A stretch of DNA of 64,000 bases from a virus: IMG/VR virus record IMGVR_UViG_3300010885_030646, positions 1 to 64,000 of that record. The stretch is one strand, 5' to 3'. Below are positions 43,201 to 49,692 of this stretch, in pieces; the stretch's first letter is position 1; each line of letters starts with the position of its first letter. Below the pieces are notes generated by a model. It had not been told where the DNA came from, made no database searches, and saw only the letters and a list, made by a program, of their open reading frames with translations. Position numbers and translations under genes: made by a program.

Positions 43201-45822
43201 GTCACCAATGTTGTTTATACTTAGATAACGCAGTGGCAATCCTAACACAGTGTCTGCGGCACCCTGGCCAGTGGCATAACTGAATAACTTACTGCCGACA
43301 AATGTAGAACTGGGGTACTTGGCACGGTCGCTGAAACTAATTCCAGCAGAATCATACACATTAAACAATGGCGCTTGGTTCGTGGCTGTCTTTTGTTGTG
43401 CTCTAATCCAAGTAACACCATCATAATAATAACTGGTTCCTTGTGTTGTTAGTCCGCTGAGTGTGACTACGGTTTGGTCAATCAACACAGTTGAGTCATC
43501 TGCAGGAACTAGATTAATGATAGGTTGTGCAATCAAGGGCGCCACAGTGTCAGGTATAATAAAATTTACAACGTAAACTTTATTTCTGACGTCTGGATCA
43601 GTGTCTGCTGCGAAAATAACACGGGTGCCGTTGACAAATTCGTATCCGTCAATGCCGTAGCCCAGTGATCCGTTGATGGTACTCAGTGCATCGGTGATAT
43701 TGAAATCAACAATATTGACCGGAAGTTTTCCTTGTGTTCCAAAATCATATAATCGTGTTCCTGCATTGAATTCTATAATAGGACGTTTAGCACGTTGAGA
43801 GTTGCTTAAAATTGGTGTTGTGTTGTTATAAGCCGCAGATGCATTGATGATATCAATATGGAACCAGCGATTACTGCGTGTCCAGGCATTTAAATCTGGA
43901 CTGGCACGTCCGATTGTGAGATACTCTGGAATCAGTGGTGAACTCAACGAAGCATCATAGTTTCCAACATCAAATGCTAGACTATCAAAAGGAATAGATT
44001 CATTTTCAGTGTATGGCTCGGGTGTAATAAAATCACTGACCAGTAGTAATCTAATAGCTGTGCCTACACCTTCAACATAGTATTCTTGATTTTCGTACTC
44101 AGCTGGTATTGTGCTGCCACGAAATTGAACCTTGAGTCCATTGGTGAACACCACACCATTTGAACTGGTATAGTTGGGTTTTCCAATGATATCGTTGATG
44201 TATGTTGTGGTTGCATTGGTTTGATCAAGTAAACGAATTTGTCCAAAAATTCCAGGGTCTGTGCCGTCTTGATAATACAATACATCTTTGATTGCTGTCA
44301 GCAACGGAATTTCTTCAAAGTACCCAGAAGCATCTTTATACCAACCAGTATTCGAATACTGTGTACCAAAGGCAATAGTAAACTTTTCTAACTCGGCCAC
44401 CGGCAATACTGGATTTAATTGAATGTACTGCTGCCCTCCTGATGATGTCACGTATGTTATTTGCCATACACTGTAACGGTCAGACTGCGTGAGTGGAATT
44501 GCCTGTGCAAATGCTGTGCTATCAAAACTACCAATTCCTGTACCAGACGCAGGCAATGGATCAAATTGACTAACAACTTCCCACCCATCGTCGCCAGTGG
44601 TTGTGTTGAGGAATACTAGTGTGCGGCCATTTAAATTTGTAATTCCATCAATCCCCGACGGATACTCTGCAAAAAATTCAGAAAGAAAAACATTGTTGAT
44701 CTGACTAAATGTCAGATTAGTGGCAAGGTCAACAGGAGCAATGCTAGTTAATCCATAGTAAAAACTCTGTGCAGTGGCAGCAGGAACACTGAATGTCACT
44801 GTTCCAAGATCTTCACCGTTGTTGGTTACACCCAACACATCTCTACTAGAAATGTTAGGTGCATAAGGCAGTACACCTTCGACGCCAGGATCAGTCTGAA
44901 TCCAGAATCCAGGGCCTGTGCCCGGAGTTCCGTCAACAATTGTCAGCACGCCTTGCATGTTAAACTGCGTTTCACTTGCGTAGTACAAGGTGTCGGGTGC
45001 GTCTTGTGGAACGGTAAATGTAATGTTGCCAGTGTTTGCACCGTTGCGACTTACACCAGTGTTGTATTGATCAATGCGGCCTTGCGACGGAGTTGTTTTA
45101 ATCCAGAATGGTGATACTACACCAAGATTTAAATTGAACACATAGGTGTTGCCACGCACCAGTGTCAGTGATGGATTTGGCAAGTAATCAATAATGTATG
45201 CTGATGTTGTGGCCGCTGTTACACGATAATTTACTGTTTCTGTTGCATTCTGTGCCACAGTAAATGTGTAGTTGCCGTTGCGCAATAGCGTAATTGTAGG
45301 ATTACTGCCGGTATAGTTTGAAAATGTATATACACCATTTTCTCTTGTGACAGTATAATCTGCAGTCAATGGAACTGCTGTACCACCTACATCAACTGAC
45401 AACGGGCCACCGGGTAGCCAATAGTATTGGCTGTAGTTTACAAACTTGTCCCAGTTAATCTGCGGATCCCAGGTATAGTATTCGCTGGTATAAAGTCGCT
45501 GGCTTTGATCAACAAACGCACCTTGTGTGCCCAACGCATCGGTAATGCCTGGATAGGTAACTGCGTCTTTGATCACTGTGGAATCAGTTTTTCTGAATAC
45601 AACGCCAGGTTCTAATTGATAGTCTCGACGAGATTCAGTAGGTTCTACAACATATCTATCGTCGGCATTTACACCTGGTCCCACACGTCGTCCAACATAT
45701 CCTTGTGTCTTTTTAAACTGCGGTTCTTGAACCAACTGGTCCAGGGTGGCAGCTAAAAATTGCTTGTTTGTGGAGGTTTGGAATATTTCTGGTAGAAAAT
45801 CTACTGTTCTCACTGTGGCCAT
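31255..45822 (-). CDS. Giant virion protein, 4855 residues, with FG-GAP-like repeats
   Basis: The largest gene here, directly after gp6 with a TAATG overlap at 45822. The first 150 residues (VDFLPEIFQTSTNKQFLAAT; YSQYYWLPGG) form a baseplate-type N-terminus. Residues about 170-390 hold cupredoxin-like modules (PFWIKTTPSQGR; NITFTVPQDAPDTLYYAS). Residues about 2300-3150 contain seven FG-GAP-like repeats (SGYGSSVAQA...VGAP; SFGSAVAISRD...IGAP and others), the number needed for an integrin-type seven-bladed propeller. Around residue 3900-3960 are two GSGY/ITITG segments, and near 4690 a SGLRRGTAGTG motif. Many DYTV and LTF fibre-type repeats fill the rest. Its position suggests a baseplate or peripheral fibre role, perhaps replacing T4 gp7 and adjacent proteins; that is inference. 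Confidence 0.8.
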   Translation of the reverse strand: MATVRTVDFLPEIFQTSTNKQFLAATLDQLVQEPQFKKTQGYVGRRVGPGVNADDRYVVEPTESRRDYQLEPGVVFRKTDSTVIKDAVTYPGITDALGTQGAFVDQSQRLYTSEYYTWDPQINWDKFVNYSQYYWLPGGPLSVDVGGTAVPLTADYTVTRENGVYTFSNYTGSNPTITLLRNGNYTFTVAQNATETVNYRVTAATTSAYIIDYLPNPSLTLVRGNTYVFNLNLGVVSPFWIKTTPSQGRIDQYNTGVSRNGANTGNITFTVPQDAPDTLYYASETQFNMQGVLTIVDGTPGTGPGFWIQTDPGVEGVLPYAPNISSRDVLGVTNNGEDLGTVTFSVPAATAQSFYYGLTSIAPVDLATNLTFSQINNVFLSEFFAEYPSGIDGITNLNGRTLVFLNTTTGDDGWEVVSQFDPLPASGTGIGSFDSTAFAQAIPLTQSDRYSVWQITYVTSSGGQQYIQLNPVLPVAELEKFTIAFGTQYSNTGWYKDASGYFEEIPLLTAIKDVLYYQDGTDPGIFGQIRLLDQTNATTTYINDIIGKPNYTSSNGVVFTNGLKVQFRGSTIPAEYENQEYYVEGVGTAIRLLLVSDFITPEPYTENESIPFDSLAFDVGNYDASLSSPLIPEYLTIGRASPDLNAWTRSNRWFHIDIINASAAYNNTTPILSNSQRAKRPIIEFNAGTRLYDFGTQGKLPVNIVDFNITDALSTINGSLGYGIDGYEFVNGTRVIFAADTDPDVRNKVYVVNFIIPDTVAPLIAQPIINLVPADDSTVLIDQTVVTLSGLTTQGTSYYYDGVTWIRAQQKTATNQAPLFNVYDSAGISFSDRAKYPSSTFVGSKLFSYATGQGAADTVLGLPLRYLSINNIGDIVFDNNFYTDQFIYAEQNTSKTVNISEGYSYQYASRVVYERELGWKVAATPSLIRQQFQFTYDGSPLRFNINIPENTVVPPIQLFVANKYILPAEYTVTRTNATTTIVLNNIYTPGSIIEVRVLSTEPSDNGFYQVPINLANNPFNVNSPYFTLGTIRTHYESIAENLITFTGDINGANNTRDLGNIGRYGTTILEQSAPLTLAGFFMRSSEYNVFKSMEFNDREYTKFKNRLLENTIRGEWGNLTTSEILDSVVTDLNIGKTNVNSFYYSDMLPSGNVYTDTVYTVTPITVGIFDTLQTHSFTSANFLGLLVFLNNTLLTLNYDYTVATDGPTLTVTVPLAVGDVVTVREYADTAGNYVPNTPTKMGLYQAYKPEMFLDENYVNPTVVIRGHDGSITAAFGDMRDDILLEFERRIFNNLKTEGNPVPIPPEEVIPGYFRTTDYTQAEITTILGESFLTWVGQNKLDYKTQQYIANNPFTYNYSQAGDKEKDLPLLGAWRGISRYFYDTLSPNYTPWEMLGFSQQPAWWETRYGPAPYTQDNLVLWDDIQAGIVADPDGYYIKPDFVRPNLSTYFIPTGTEGQLLAPLDSVVGQYNPNAFRKSWVVGDGGPVEAAWWTSSSYPFAVMRLLALTRPAKFFSLFADRDLYKYSTEFEQYLYNGRYRLDASGVQVYGGNVNISTGVVTPVSKASYINWIVDYNQQLGINSTQALEEALANLDVRLCWRTASFTDKQYLKIYTERSSPNSLNSSLLLPDESYDLMLYKNSPFASVAYSAVIVQSTDTGYAVFGYSTTDPYFDIYASRASGELQTISAGGSTVRVPRQYTNDIVQVPYGFVFTNQSSVVDFLLSYGQYLTTQGLVFDTRENGYTLDWKQMASEFLYWANQGWAVNSLINLNPAALQLTADRPGAVVDSISVQNPENMLLDQNRTPFDARNLVIERLENRFTINGTNNQAISYVKLQFVNYEDIVILNNVSVFADLIYNPPTGARQNRVYVSAITTTEWNGTLNAQGFVLNRDNVKEWAPNIKYAKGEIVLYKNLYWSAQDIIQPKREFAYSDWVKSDYTKIQKGLLPNIANKADQLENSYNTQTANLEGDNDLLSFGLIGFQPREYMVALNLDDVSQVNLYQQFIGAKGTILSAELFTGARLEKESADYQIYENWAVLRGTYGANANRSYVELRLNEPLLQSDPATVQIIQPGESSLANQTVLLNDVWRESYKLTSPDFLPTTTTQITDTALPSAGYVNINDVDITVFSLDDPGTIAANLDTIGNGTKIWVAKTNSYDWNIYRATQVPGRITRVTDNLDGASLVSFTQIHNLSLGDILIVRFFNDAFNGVYRVLTTPTPTTLTVAYTFPNGNQTVITGSGIGFYLDTMRVAQASDIGTLSFANDLIPGAMAWVDNNGAGLWTVLEKQDVFAAGYALESTDPVLNSGYGSSVAQAYENIAALVGAPLYDSGVGAIYPYLRGQLNLYEASPLIQLGAADTAGYGSALDIGYQSWAIVGAPQSNSGAGYAVILYRAPASNEFLQTQLLIAPDYLTSAGSFGSAVAISRDERWAYIGAPDQDAVYAYGRVDLEIQEVTYIGNSATTTFNYSDNLVFDLVHPGQITVLVNNATQQYGVDYNLNSTSVIFTTPPLQDLPIVIIRNMLSSLDSNTYYDVEQDSTDGSGILAMFTVERIRGTYTPTITSRGAFYADGDTLTINAATIGGGTSPANDLIITVTAVDGLGAITEFTYSGAGISNTSVFDLSTTLYTATNLNSFNVKVSNVLQRPYLDYTFAGTTLTFVTVPAAGVKIDVETGSYFMYVETITGPAGSGFGTSVATATDGQQIVIGAPTDVNNSLINGSTYVYDRSVARYQVGIGETDVTTFALPAGYNTPVSVTLNNAFLTDADQILGGQFTVAGGNVILEDTVTLAVGDIIEIESNIFQLVQQITINTPFDQASFGSSVDLCSNNCSIYIGAPIDGTVLPGAGSVQRSVNQSRVYGVISSQIPNPVLTSGDTLRIDNYEIAIPASPNNTVAGLVTAINTANEGVGVPNVRASAAGDLFFVSNGAVKTYDIGVTYSKYAIYNPLVYVDNVVQIFNTDYTYNNSTGIISFITAPTAQSTIRVVQGILTLNVINSAAVLSNTRLTVLPGVVGTVFADFGFVDYVYTQTITSPAPTVDANFGAEVVIDTTATTLVVGAPRGNLYQPVTFDDNTTYFDDRSTVFSTVVVQSGVTYTFDYLPSATDSVTNPGQFVFGQQMYDNNIVELDQYGTAVSYVTGRLLIGSPGSDFGDSSNANYGRVSVFENANRTPAWTVKHVQQPVVDIALLNSVYMYDKLESTITSYLDFIDPLQGKILGVARENIDYIGAVDPANYNIGPIRNVGNPWAAARIGEIWWDTNSVRFIDPNQDDIVYASRRWSQTFPGSSVDIYQWIESDVTPAAYAGPGTPLSVLSYTARSELNTDNIFATRYYFWVRNISTVATVANKKLSTNAIANYIFNPRASGISYLAPLNASTVAIYNVISLISAQDTILHIEYDRIKNDDNVHQEYELIADGVADSFLSAGLYLKLQDSLSGINALGSQVPDPSLSPAERYGVEFRPRQSMFVDRFAALKNYFGYANRILANYPISETKSFTLLNSKDAEPTATQTYYAGTFNTGDTYTISYVGTTNFTAIGAASNTIGVLFVATGPGEGTGTATFVNWNSRVADLTELGYQNLSVVPYGYRYLVATDSSNFGFWTIYDVVTGPLVGSKELRLIRVQNYDTSRYWSYINWYTPGYNSTVNPVATVTNYAELSGITFTVAPVGSSVKVTNAPAGKFEIYQRTLTSWDRVGLEDGTIEFSATLWNYSLGNFGFDVEVFDAQYFDQEPVIETRKIVQAVNQQLFIDELAINRNRSLMLMFEFVMSEFSAPGWLLKTSLIDVNHKIRSLLPYQSYRQDNQDFVLNYIQEVKPYHVQIREFNLQYTGNDEYPGALTDFDNPAFFDETLTVPQFIAPVLLPYTQSTANSPTNPNADTASNAEIWAETPWADWYNNYTLTVQSVVITNTGSGYTVTPTITITGDAVIPAEMTAIVNSAGQIVSIDIVNYGSGYITTPIITFVGGNGSGATAAVVMGNDLVRQIKTTMKYDRYQYVSTIQEWQPNVTYEDGTQVRYANRVWQATSDDSFGVQSATFDPTNWTLVSASTLSGVDRTMGFYTPTVNQPGLSLPLLIDGVEYPGVQVFGVGYDQYPGFDVAPFDSTPFDNLTYGPEGRPTFDQSILDTIFESPYTDPYLGTRPTSINVEGGEYIDVFSSYAPEELVPGSEFDTLDMRVYTTPGADWARDGHGFRIEVRKFTVTSAGETLSFAGIAPVPATMLVANQTLGLNLIVDVDYTANWAEQTITLNSGVSVGSEIAITLYEIGGGNQLFKRSYNGAEIGSSVVVPVEYSLITQFVIFANGELTTDYTFVPYSTTSTEVVFAVPYSINDYLMISAIGPTTIDGTEIDYSWSVPVTQYITGVSGVLEYDLTNSMEYTNPDNIVVTFNGVRARTSAGIEYLADGTTDYLLPQRLGFSQSLIANNEVHVYVNNIPQVLGVDFVVEPYDPVTPRAVMFTETLTLGEKILIYVTTGTQASVVGTQLLFNTFTGMIPSNGDIIAVTSWNDTRQQDILTQVYVGPESGTALAVEPYDTTDYDVGLVTNESGSYDYSIVQSVTRNNLYLNRTILNPERLWVTLNGLQIFVNDGFTIVDNTIVLANGYVMSATDVVMITEFTDSIAPEAMAFRIFQDMRGVQATYRITPATTTYLVEPLSTTDDIIYVHNAAALNEPNLATNIWGLLTVNGERIMYRNRDTAANTVSGLRRGTAGTGVADHATDTDVYNIGRGNLLPPQFQNYIVSDSIIANGTDTIFYAPNITLTYDSAEGFDFLPYDVGTVTGEPGSYDYGAGDPTNQVEVYVGGIQLISGFSVISTNPVAVLFEVAPPEGVEVTILVRRGVTWYAPGAGTASNGVALQDTETQAARFLRGD

Positions 45823-48800
45823 TAAATTACTCCGCTGCCAGGGGCAGTTCTAAGATTTGTGCTGGTCAATGCTTCTATTACCTGAATGTCTGCCACAGTG
45901 GCTGCGTTAACAAAAATTTGATTAGGTGCTGACCGTATTTCGTACAAGTCACCAAAACTCTTTTGTGGGCTTATTGGAACCAACACAACTGAACTTACCA
46001 CATCGCCGATGTTTTGATGCAGGTATCCGGATAGTTCTGAGAAGTAGAACGTATCGCCGAAATTCCAATTTTCAATTGCAAAATAACTGTTGATAAAGGA
46101 CACCACCAAACTCTTTATTTCGCTAACGGATGCTGTGGATCCACTGGCACGAATCACCTTAATAGTTGCACGTAGTTCTGGTGCGGCCTTGAGGCCAAAC
46201 AATGGTTTAAAGTCAACTGAGTTAATGATCATGTTGTCTGAAATCATTTTATAGTCTTGTAGTCCTGCATACTCAGTAGTTAGTGTATCTAAAGATGGTG
46301 GTTCTGGCTCTGGAACTGTTCCTGTTGAGTCTACAATGTAGTTTCTATATGCTGTGTAGTATGCCTGCGTGACCACATAGACATCGATAATGTTGGTTGA
46401 TCCTGGATCAATACGATTGGTCAACGAACTGTTGTGTCTGTATTGGAAAAACAGGTCTTGTCTGCCAACGCGAGTTATGTAATCACGTGTTGTTACCAGT
46501 TCAGTGGTGCCGGTGGCAGTCAACGACAGGATATAAAATGCTGGCGATGTTGTGTATGACAGTGTTGTGGTATCGTAAACACCGTATGCATAGAACACTT
46601 GTCCAACTATGTACTGTGATTTTACCACTTCGATGTCACTCTGGGTGGCATACTGAGAATTTATAACTCCAGGTTCTACCAATACGTACCGTTGTAGATT
46701 GTTAAAGTCGACAATTTGTTGAAAGAACACATTTTTAGTTGTGGGGTTCACAGTGGGTGCAACAATTGTGTCAAAGAAGTCTGGATCATCTGGGACGCCG
46801 TCGGCATCGTTGTCTTGCCAGGAAACCAGCACTTGATAGTCATCAACATAGCCGTCTGGTTGAACTGGTTGGTCAATGATCCGCATGGAAACGTCGCTTT
46901 CAAGCGGTAAATTTGAGTCTGGTCTGCTGTTGGTTTTTAACACTTTGACAAAGTCACGGATGGTGGTTCCGGTACGACTATCATAAATTTGTTCGTCACC
47001 GTAGAAGAAGAAGCGTGTCTGTAGCACACTGCCAAAATAATAGTTCAGCGCACGGCTTGTAACTGTGTACGATTCGCCGTCGGTTATAAACTGCAAGAAC
47101 CAGCTGGCATCTAAGTTTGCGCCAGTGGTGTCACCTTCGTATGTTTGGCTCCAGGTAGCATCAATAGCAAGATTATTTGCAGTTATTAAATACCAGGTTT
47201 TGGTTAGATTATTATAACCCAGTCCAAAGTTACGATACAATTCAATCTGTGCGGCAGCACTGTTACGCACATCTGTTCCTAGGTCTGTTACAAACAATGG
47301 AATAACTTGACTGCATACTGCGCCAGTGGGCACAAAATTATTAAGCACCACAGGTCCAACTCCGTTGCTAAAATTGCCAAGACCTTGATTTGTTCCGTCA
47401 TTGTATATTGCCATGGCTGACGCCCAGATTATTAACTTTTCATCTGCTCGAGTTGGTGTGCCCAACACTAATGTATTATTGGCATCAAAGTAATAGCCCG
47501 AAGGAGGAACAAACTTAATCAAACTGCCAGTTTGAACATATTGCATGTTATTGCTGGCGTATTGTCCAACTGGTACAGGATTTCCTGCAGAATTTTTAAA
47601 ATAACCTGTTGTTTCATTGGCCAGAGTTGTGCTTTCGTTCCAGGTCACTGCCAGTGGCAACAACGACAGGCGAGGGAAATTAGCATAGTAAAATTGTTTA
47701 GCAGGACTGTTGGCCAAGTTGACTTCAACTTGATTGGTGAGAACATCACCAATTTCATTGGTTGTCAGCCACGTGAATAGGAACGTAGGCAACGCATTAT
47801 ATTCGTACAAGGCACCATCACTGGAGAATGTGTTGGTACTTGAATATTTTCCAGTATTGTCAACTAGGTCAAGGTATCGACTTGTGCCAATTGACGCACG
47901 GTTCAGTGCTTTAGATTTAATAATTGAATTGTACTGAGTGAACGGAAAGTTGTTGTAGTCCTCACCATTGACCATGCGATTCTGTGTGTAGTACCGGGCC
48001 GGTGCACGTTGCTTGATATCATCAATGGTTTCGCGAGCAAGAGCATTGCTCACTGGCTCAGTGATACCACATGTCATTGTGAGTGTTTCTAGTTGTCCAG
48101 TACGGCTGACATAACTGATGCTCAATAAAACATTTTGCATCTCTTCAGGATTGATAATGTACTGCAATCCGTTTGATGCACGAACATAAGCACGGAAAGT
48201 GCCAACAGGAATTTCTGAGAATACACCATCACCAAAGTTCATGGTAATTTGATCATTGGCTCTGCTGGTAACCGAGTATATTGATCGTAGCGTTGTGAGC
48301 TGTTCGGCTGCGGCAGTGTACACACTTTCAACAAACTCCCACTCACGACTTATGTTGCCCACATTGTCTAATTGATATAGCCAACGGTCAGTGTTATTGA
48401 CGCCTTCAATATTGATGTTGACTGCACGGTTAGAAATTCGTTCAGGCAAGTTAAAATCTTGGTTTTGTAGCACACCTTGTTTGAACAAGAAAAAGAATCC
48501 GGTGTTGGCAGAAGCAAATCCCAGTTGGTCATTACGAAACAACACATTAAATTGTCCGTTAGGACGTGGACTAGGTTCGTATACATAGCCGCGGCCACTG
48601 GCTGTGGCACTGACTGCTTCAAATGGCATGTTGACACCATCCACAACAGAACTGTAAGGGATCACCGGCAAGAAGCCTGGCAACAAGTTGATTGTGTATT
48701 CGTCTGTACGAATTCCGTTAATGGTAGTTCTGTTGCCAGGACGGCCTGTGCGTTGTGTGTTGACCAATGCGGCATTTAAGATAGCAGTAAATTGTTCTTG

Positions 48801-49256
48801 CCAGTCAAAGTTAGTTGGGTCGGCCCAGTTAACAGTGATATTGCTCAGGTTAATGCCGTTGTAGTCCACAATGTTTTCTGTGGTTTGAATTGAAAATACT
48901 TTAAGGTATCCAGATGCTTCTGTGTTACGCTTGGGAGTGTAGCTGACCAAATTGGCAAGTTTAACCACACTGTCACGACGTTCAGCAGTGTCTAAATAAT
49001 TTTCACGTGTGTTGAGATCAGTACGGAAGGCCAGTGCTTGACCCATAAACGCCATCACATCTAGTAGAGCAATAAATTCACTTGACTCAATGTAATCGTT
49101 GAATGTTTCTGGATAGTACAGTCGTATGTAGTCAACAAAACTCTTGCGAAGAGTTTCAAAGTCATAACTTTGGAAGTTGGCTTCTTGGTAGGTTTGATAG
49201 ATTCTTTTCCAATCCTCAACACCAAATACCGCAGTTTGTCTAGTAGTTTTTGCCAT
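45822..49256 (-). CDS. gp6: Baseplate wedge protein gp6-like
   Basis: 1144 residues. The N-terminus (DWKRIYQTYQEANFQSYDFE; LRKSFVDYIRLYYPETFNDYI; ESSEFIALLDVMAFMGQALAFR; DLNTRENYLDTAERRDSVVK; LANLVSYTPKRNTEA) is the strongly conserved gp6 signature. gp6 dimers join the six baseplate wedges. It is longer than T4 gp6 (about 660 residues), with inserted beta-rich segments after residue 400 and the C-terminal region (FGDTFYFSELSGYLHQNIGD). It is preceded by a late promoter box at 49276 and follows gp25, as in other T4-like phages. Confidence 0.93.
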   Translation of the reverse strand: MAKTTRQTAVFGVEDWKRIYQTYQEANFQSYDFETLRKSFVDYIRLYYPETFNDYIESSEFIALLDVMAFMGQALAFRTDLNTRENYLDTAERRDSVVKLANLVSYTPKRNTEASGYLKVFSIQTTENIVDYNGINLSNITVNWADPTNFDWQEQFTAILNAALVNTQRTGRPGNRTTINGIRTDEYTINLLPGFLPVIPYSSVVDGVNMPFEAVSATASGRGYVYEPSPRPNGQFNVLFRNDQLGFASANTGFFFLFKQGVLQNQDFNLPERISNRAVNINIEGVNNTDRWLYQLDNVGNISREWEFVESVYTAAAEQLTTLRSIYSVTSRANDQITMNFGDGVFSEIPVGTFRAYVRASNGLQYIINPEEMQNVLLSISYVSRTGQLETLTMTCGITEPVSNALARETIDDIKQRAPARYYTQNRMVNGEDYNNFPFTQYNSIIKSKALNRASIGTSRYLDLVDNTGKYSSTNTFSSDGALYEYNALPTFLFTWLTTNEIGDVLTNQVEVNLANSPAKQFYYANFPRLSLLPLAVTWNESTTLANETTGYFKNSAGNPVPVGQYASNNMQYVQTGSLIKFVPPSGYYFDANNTLVLGTPTRADEKLIIWASAMAIYNDGTNQGLGNFSNGVGPVVLNNFVPTGAVCSQVIPLFVTDLGTDVRNSAAAQIELYRNFGLGYNNLTKTWYLITANNLAIDATWSQTYEGDTTGANLDASWFLQFITDGESYTVTSRALNYYFGSVLQTRFFFYGDEQIYDSRTGTTIRDFVKVLKTNSRPDSNLPLESDVSMRIIDQPVQPDGYVDDYQVLVSWQDNDADGVPDDPDFFDTIVAPTVNPTTKNVFFQQIVDFNNLQRYVLVEPGVINSQYATQSDIEVVKSQYIVGQVFYAYGVYDTTTLSYTTSPAFYILSLTATGTTELVTTRDYITRVGRQDLFFQYRHNSSLTNRIDPGSTNIIDVYVVTQAYYTAYRNYIVDSTGTVPEPEPPSLDTLTTEYAGLQDYKMISDNMIINSVDFKPLFGLKAAPELRATIKVIRASGSTASVSEIKSLVVSFINSYFAIENWNFGDTFYFSELSGYLHQNIGDVVSSVVLVPISPQKSFGDLYEIRSAPNQIFVNAATVADIQVIEALTSTNLRTAPGSGVI

Positions 49257-49275
49257 AATAATCCATCTTGTAGAT

Positions 49276-49283
49276 TATTTATG
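49276..49283 (-). promoter_or_regulatory. Late promoter box CATAAATA
   Basis: Minus-strand CATAAATA, seven of eight bases of the T4 late consensus, 19 nt upstream of the gp6 start in the 53-nt gap between gp25 and gp6. Position and spacing match the boxes at 30456 and 58661. Confidence 0.6.
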
Positions 49284-49309
49284 GCGAAAATAAACCACCC
49301 AGTTTATGT

Positions 49310-49684
49310 TTAGACGTAGCCTGCAGTTTGATTTTGCTGATCAAAAAACAGTGATAAGAACTGTGTTGTTTGTCCCGGCACTGTGTTTACTGCAAGTTGT
49401 ATGAGTATACCGTTGTCTTGTGGAAATAGTTCAGCAGATTCAATATAGATTCTTGGGTCTAGGCCAGCCACACGTTGTATTTCTGCCAGTATTGCTCGTT
49501 CAGTGTCTTGTGTTTGATTTTCAAACAGATAACTCCAAATCACTGTGCCGTATCCCGGACGGCCAACCAATTGCCCTTGCTGTATATTAAATGCATTCAA
49601 CAAGTCGCGCTTGATCAATTCAAAGTCCACAAGTGTAAACTTCTTTGGCTGGTTGATTGTGTTGAATCCTACAAATGTTGTCAT
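49310..49684 (-). CDS. gp25: Baseplate wedge protein gp25-like
   Basis: 124 residues, the normal length of gp25. Key segments are FTLVDFELIKRDLLNAFNI, GRPGYGTVIWSYLFE (the GxPxxGT-W-LFE signature) and ILAEIQRVAGLDPRI. gp25 has a T4-lysozyme-unrelated small fold and joins the wedge to the sheath. It lies 8 nt after the gene at 49693 and before gp6. Start ATG at 49684 fits homologues. Confidence 0.9.
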   Translation of the reverse strand: MTTFVGFNTINQPKKFTLVDFELIKRDLLNAFNIQQGQLVGRPGYGTVIWSYLFENQTQDTERAILAEIQRVAGLDPRIYIESAELFPQDNGILIQLAVNTVPGQTTQFLSLFFDQQNQTAGYV

Positions 49685-49692
49685 AGTAATAT

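Noticed and set aside
31255-45822. Direct naming of the giant protein as T4 gp7
   Set aside because: Position after gp6 fits, but no gp7 motif was recognised, and the length is over four times that of gp7.
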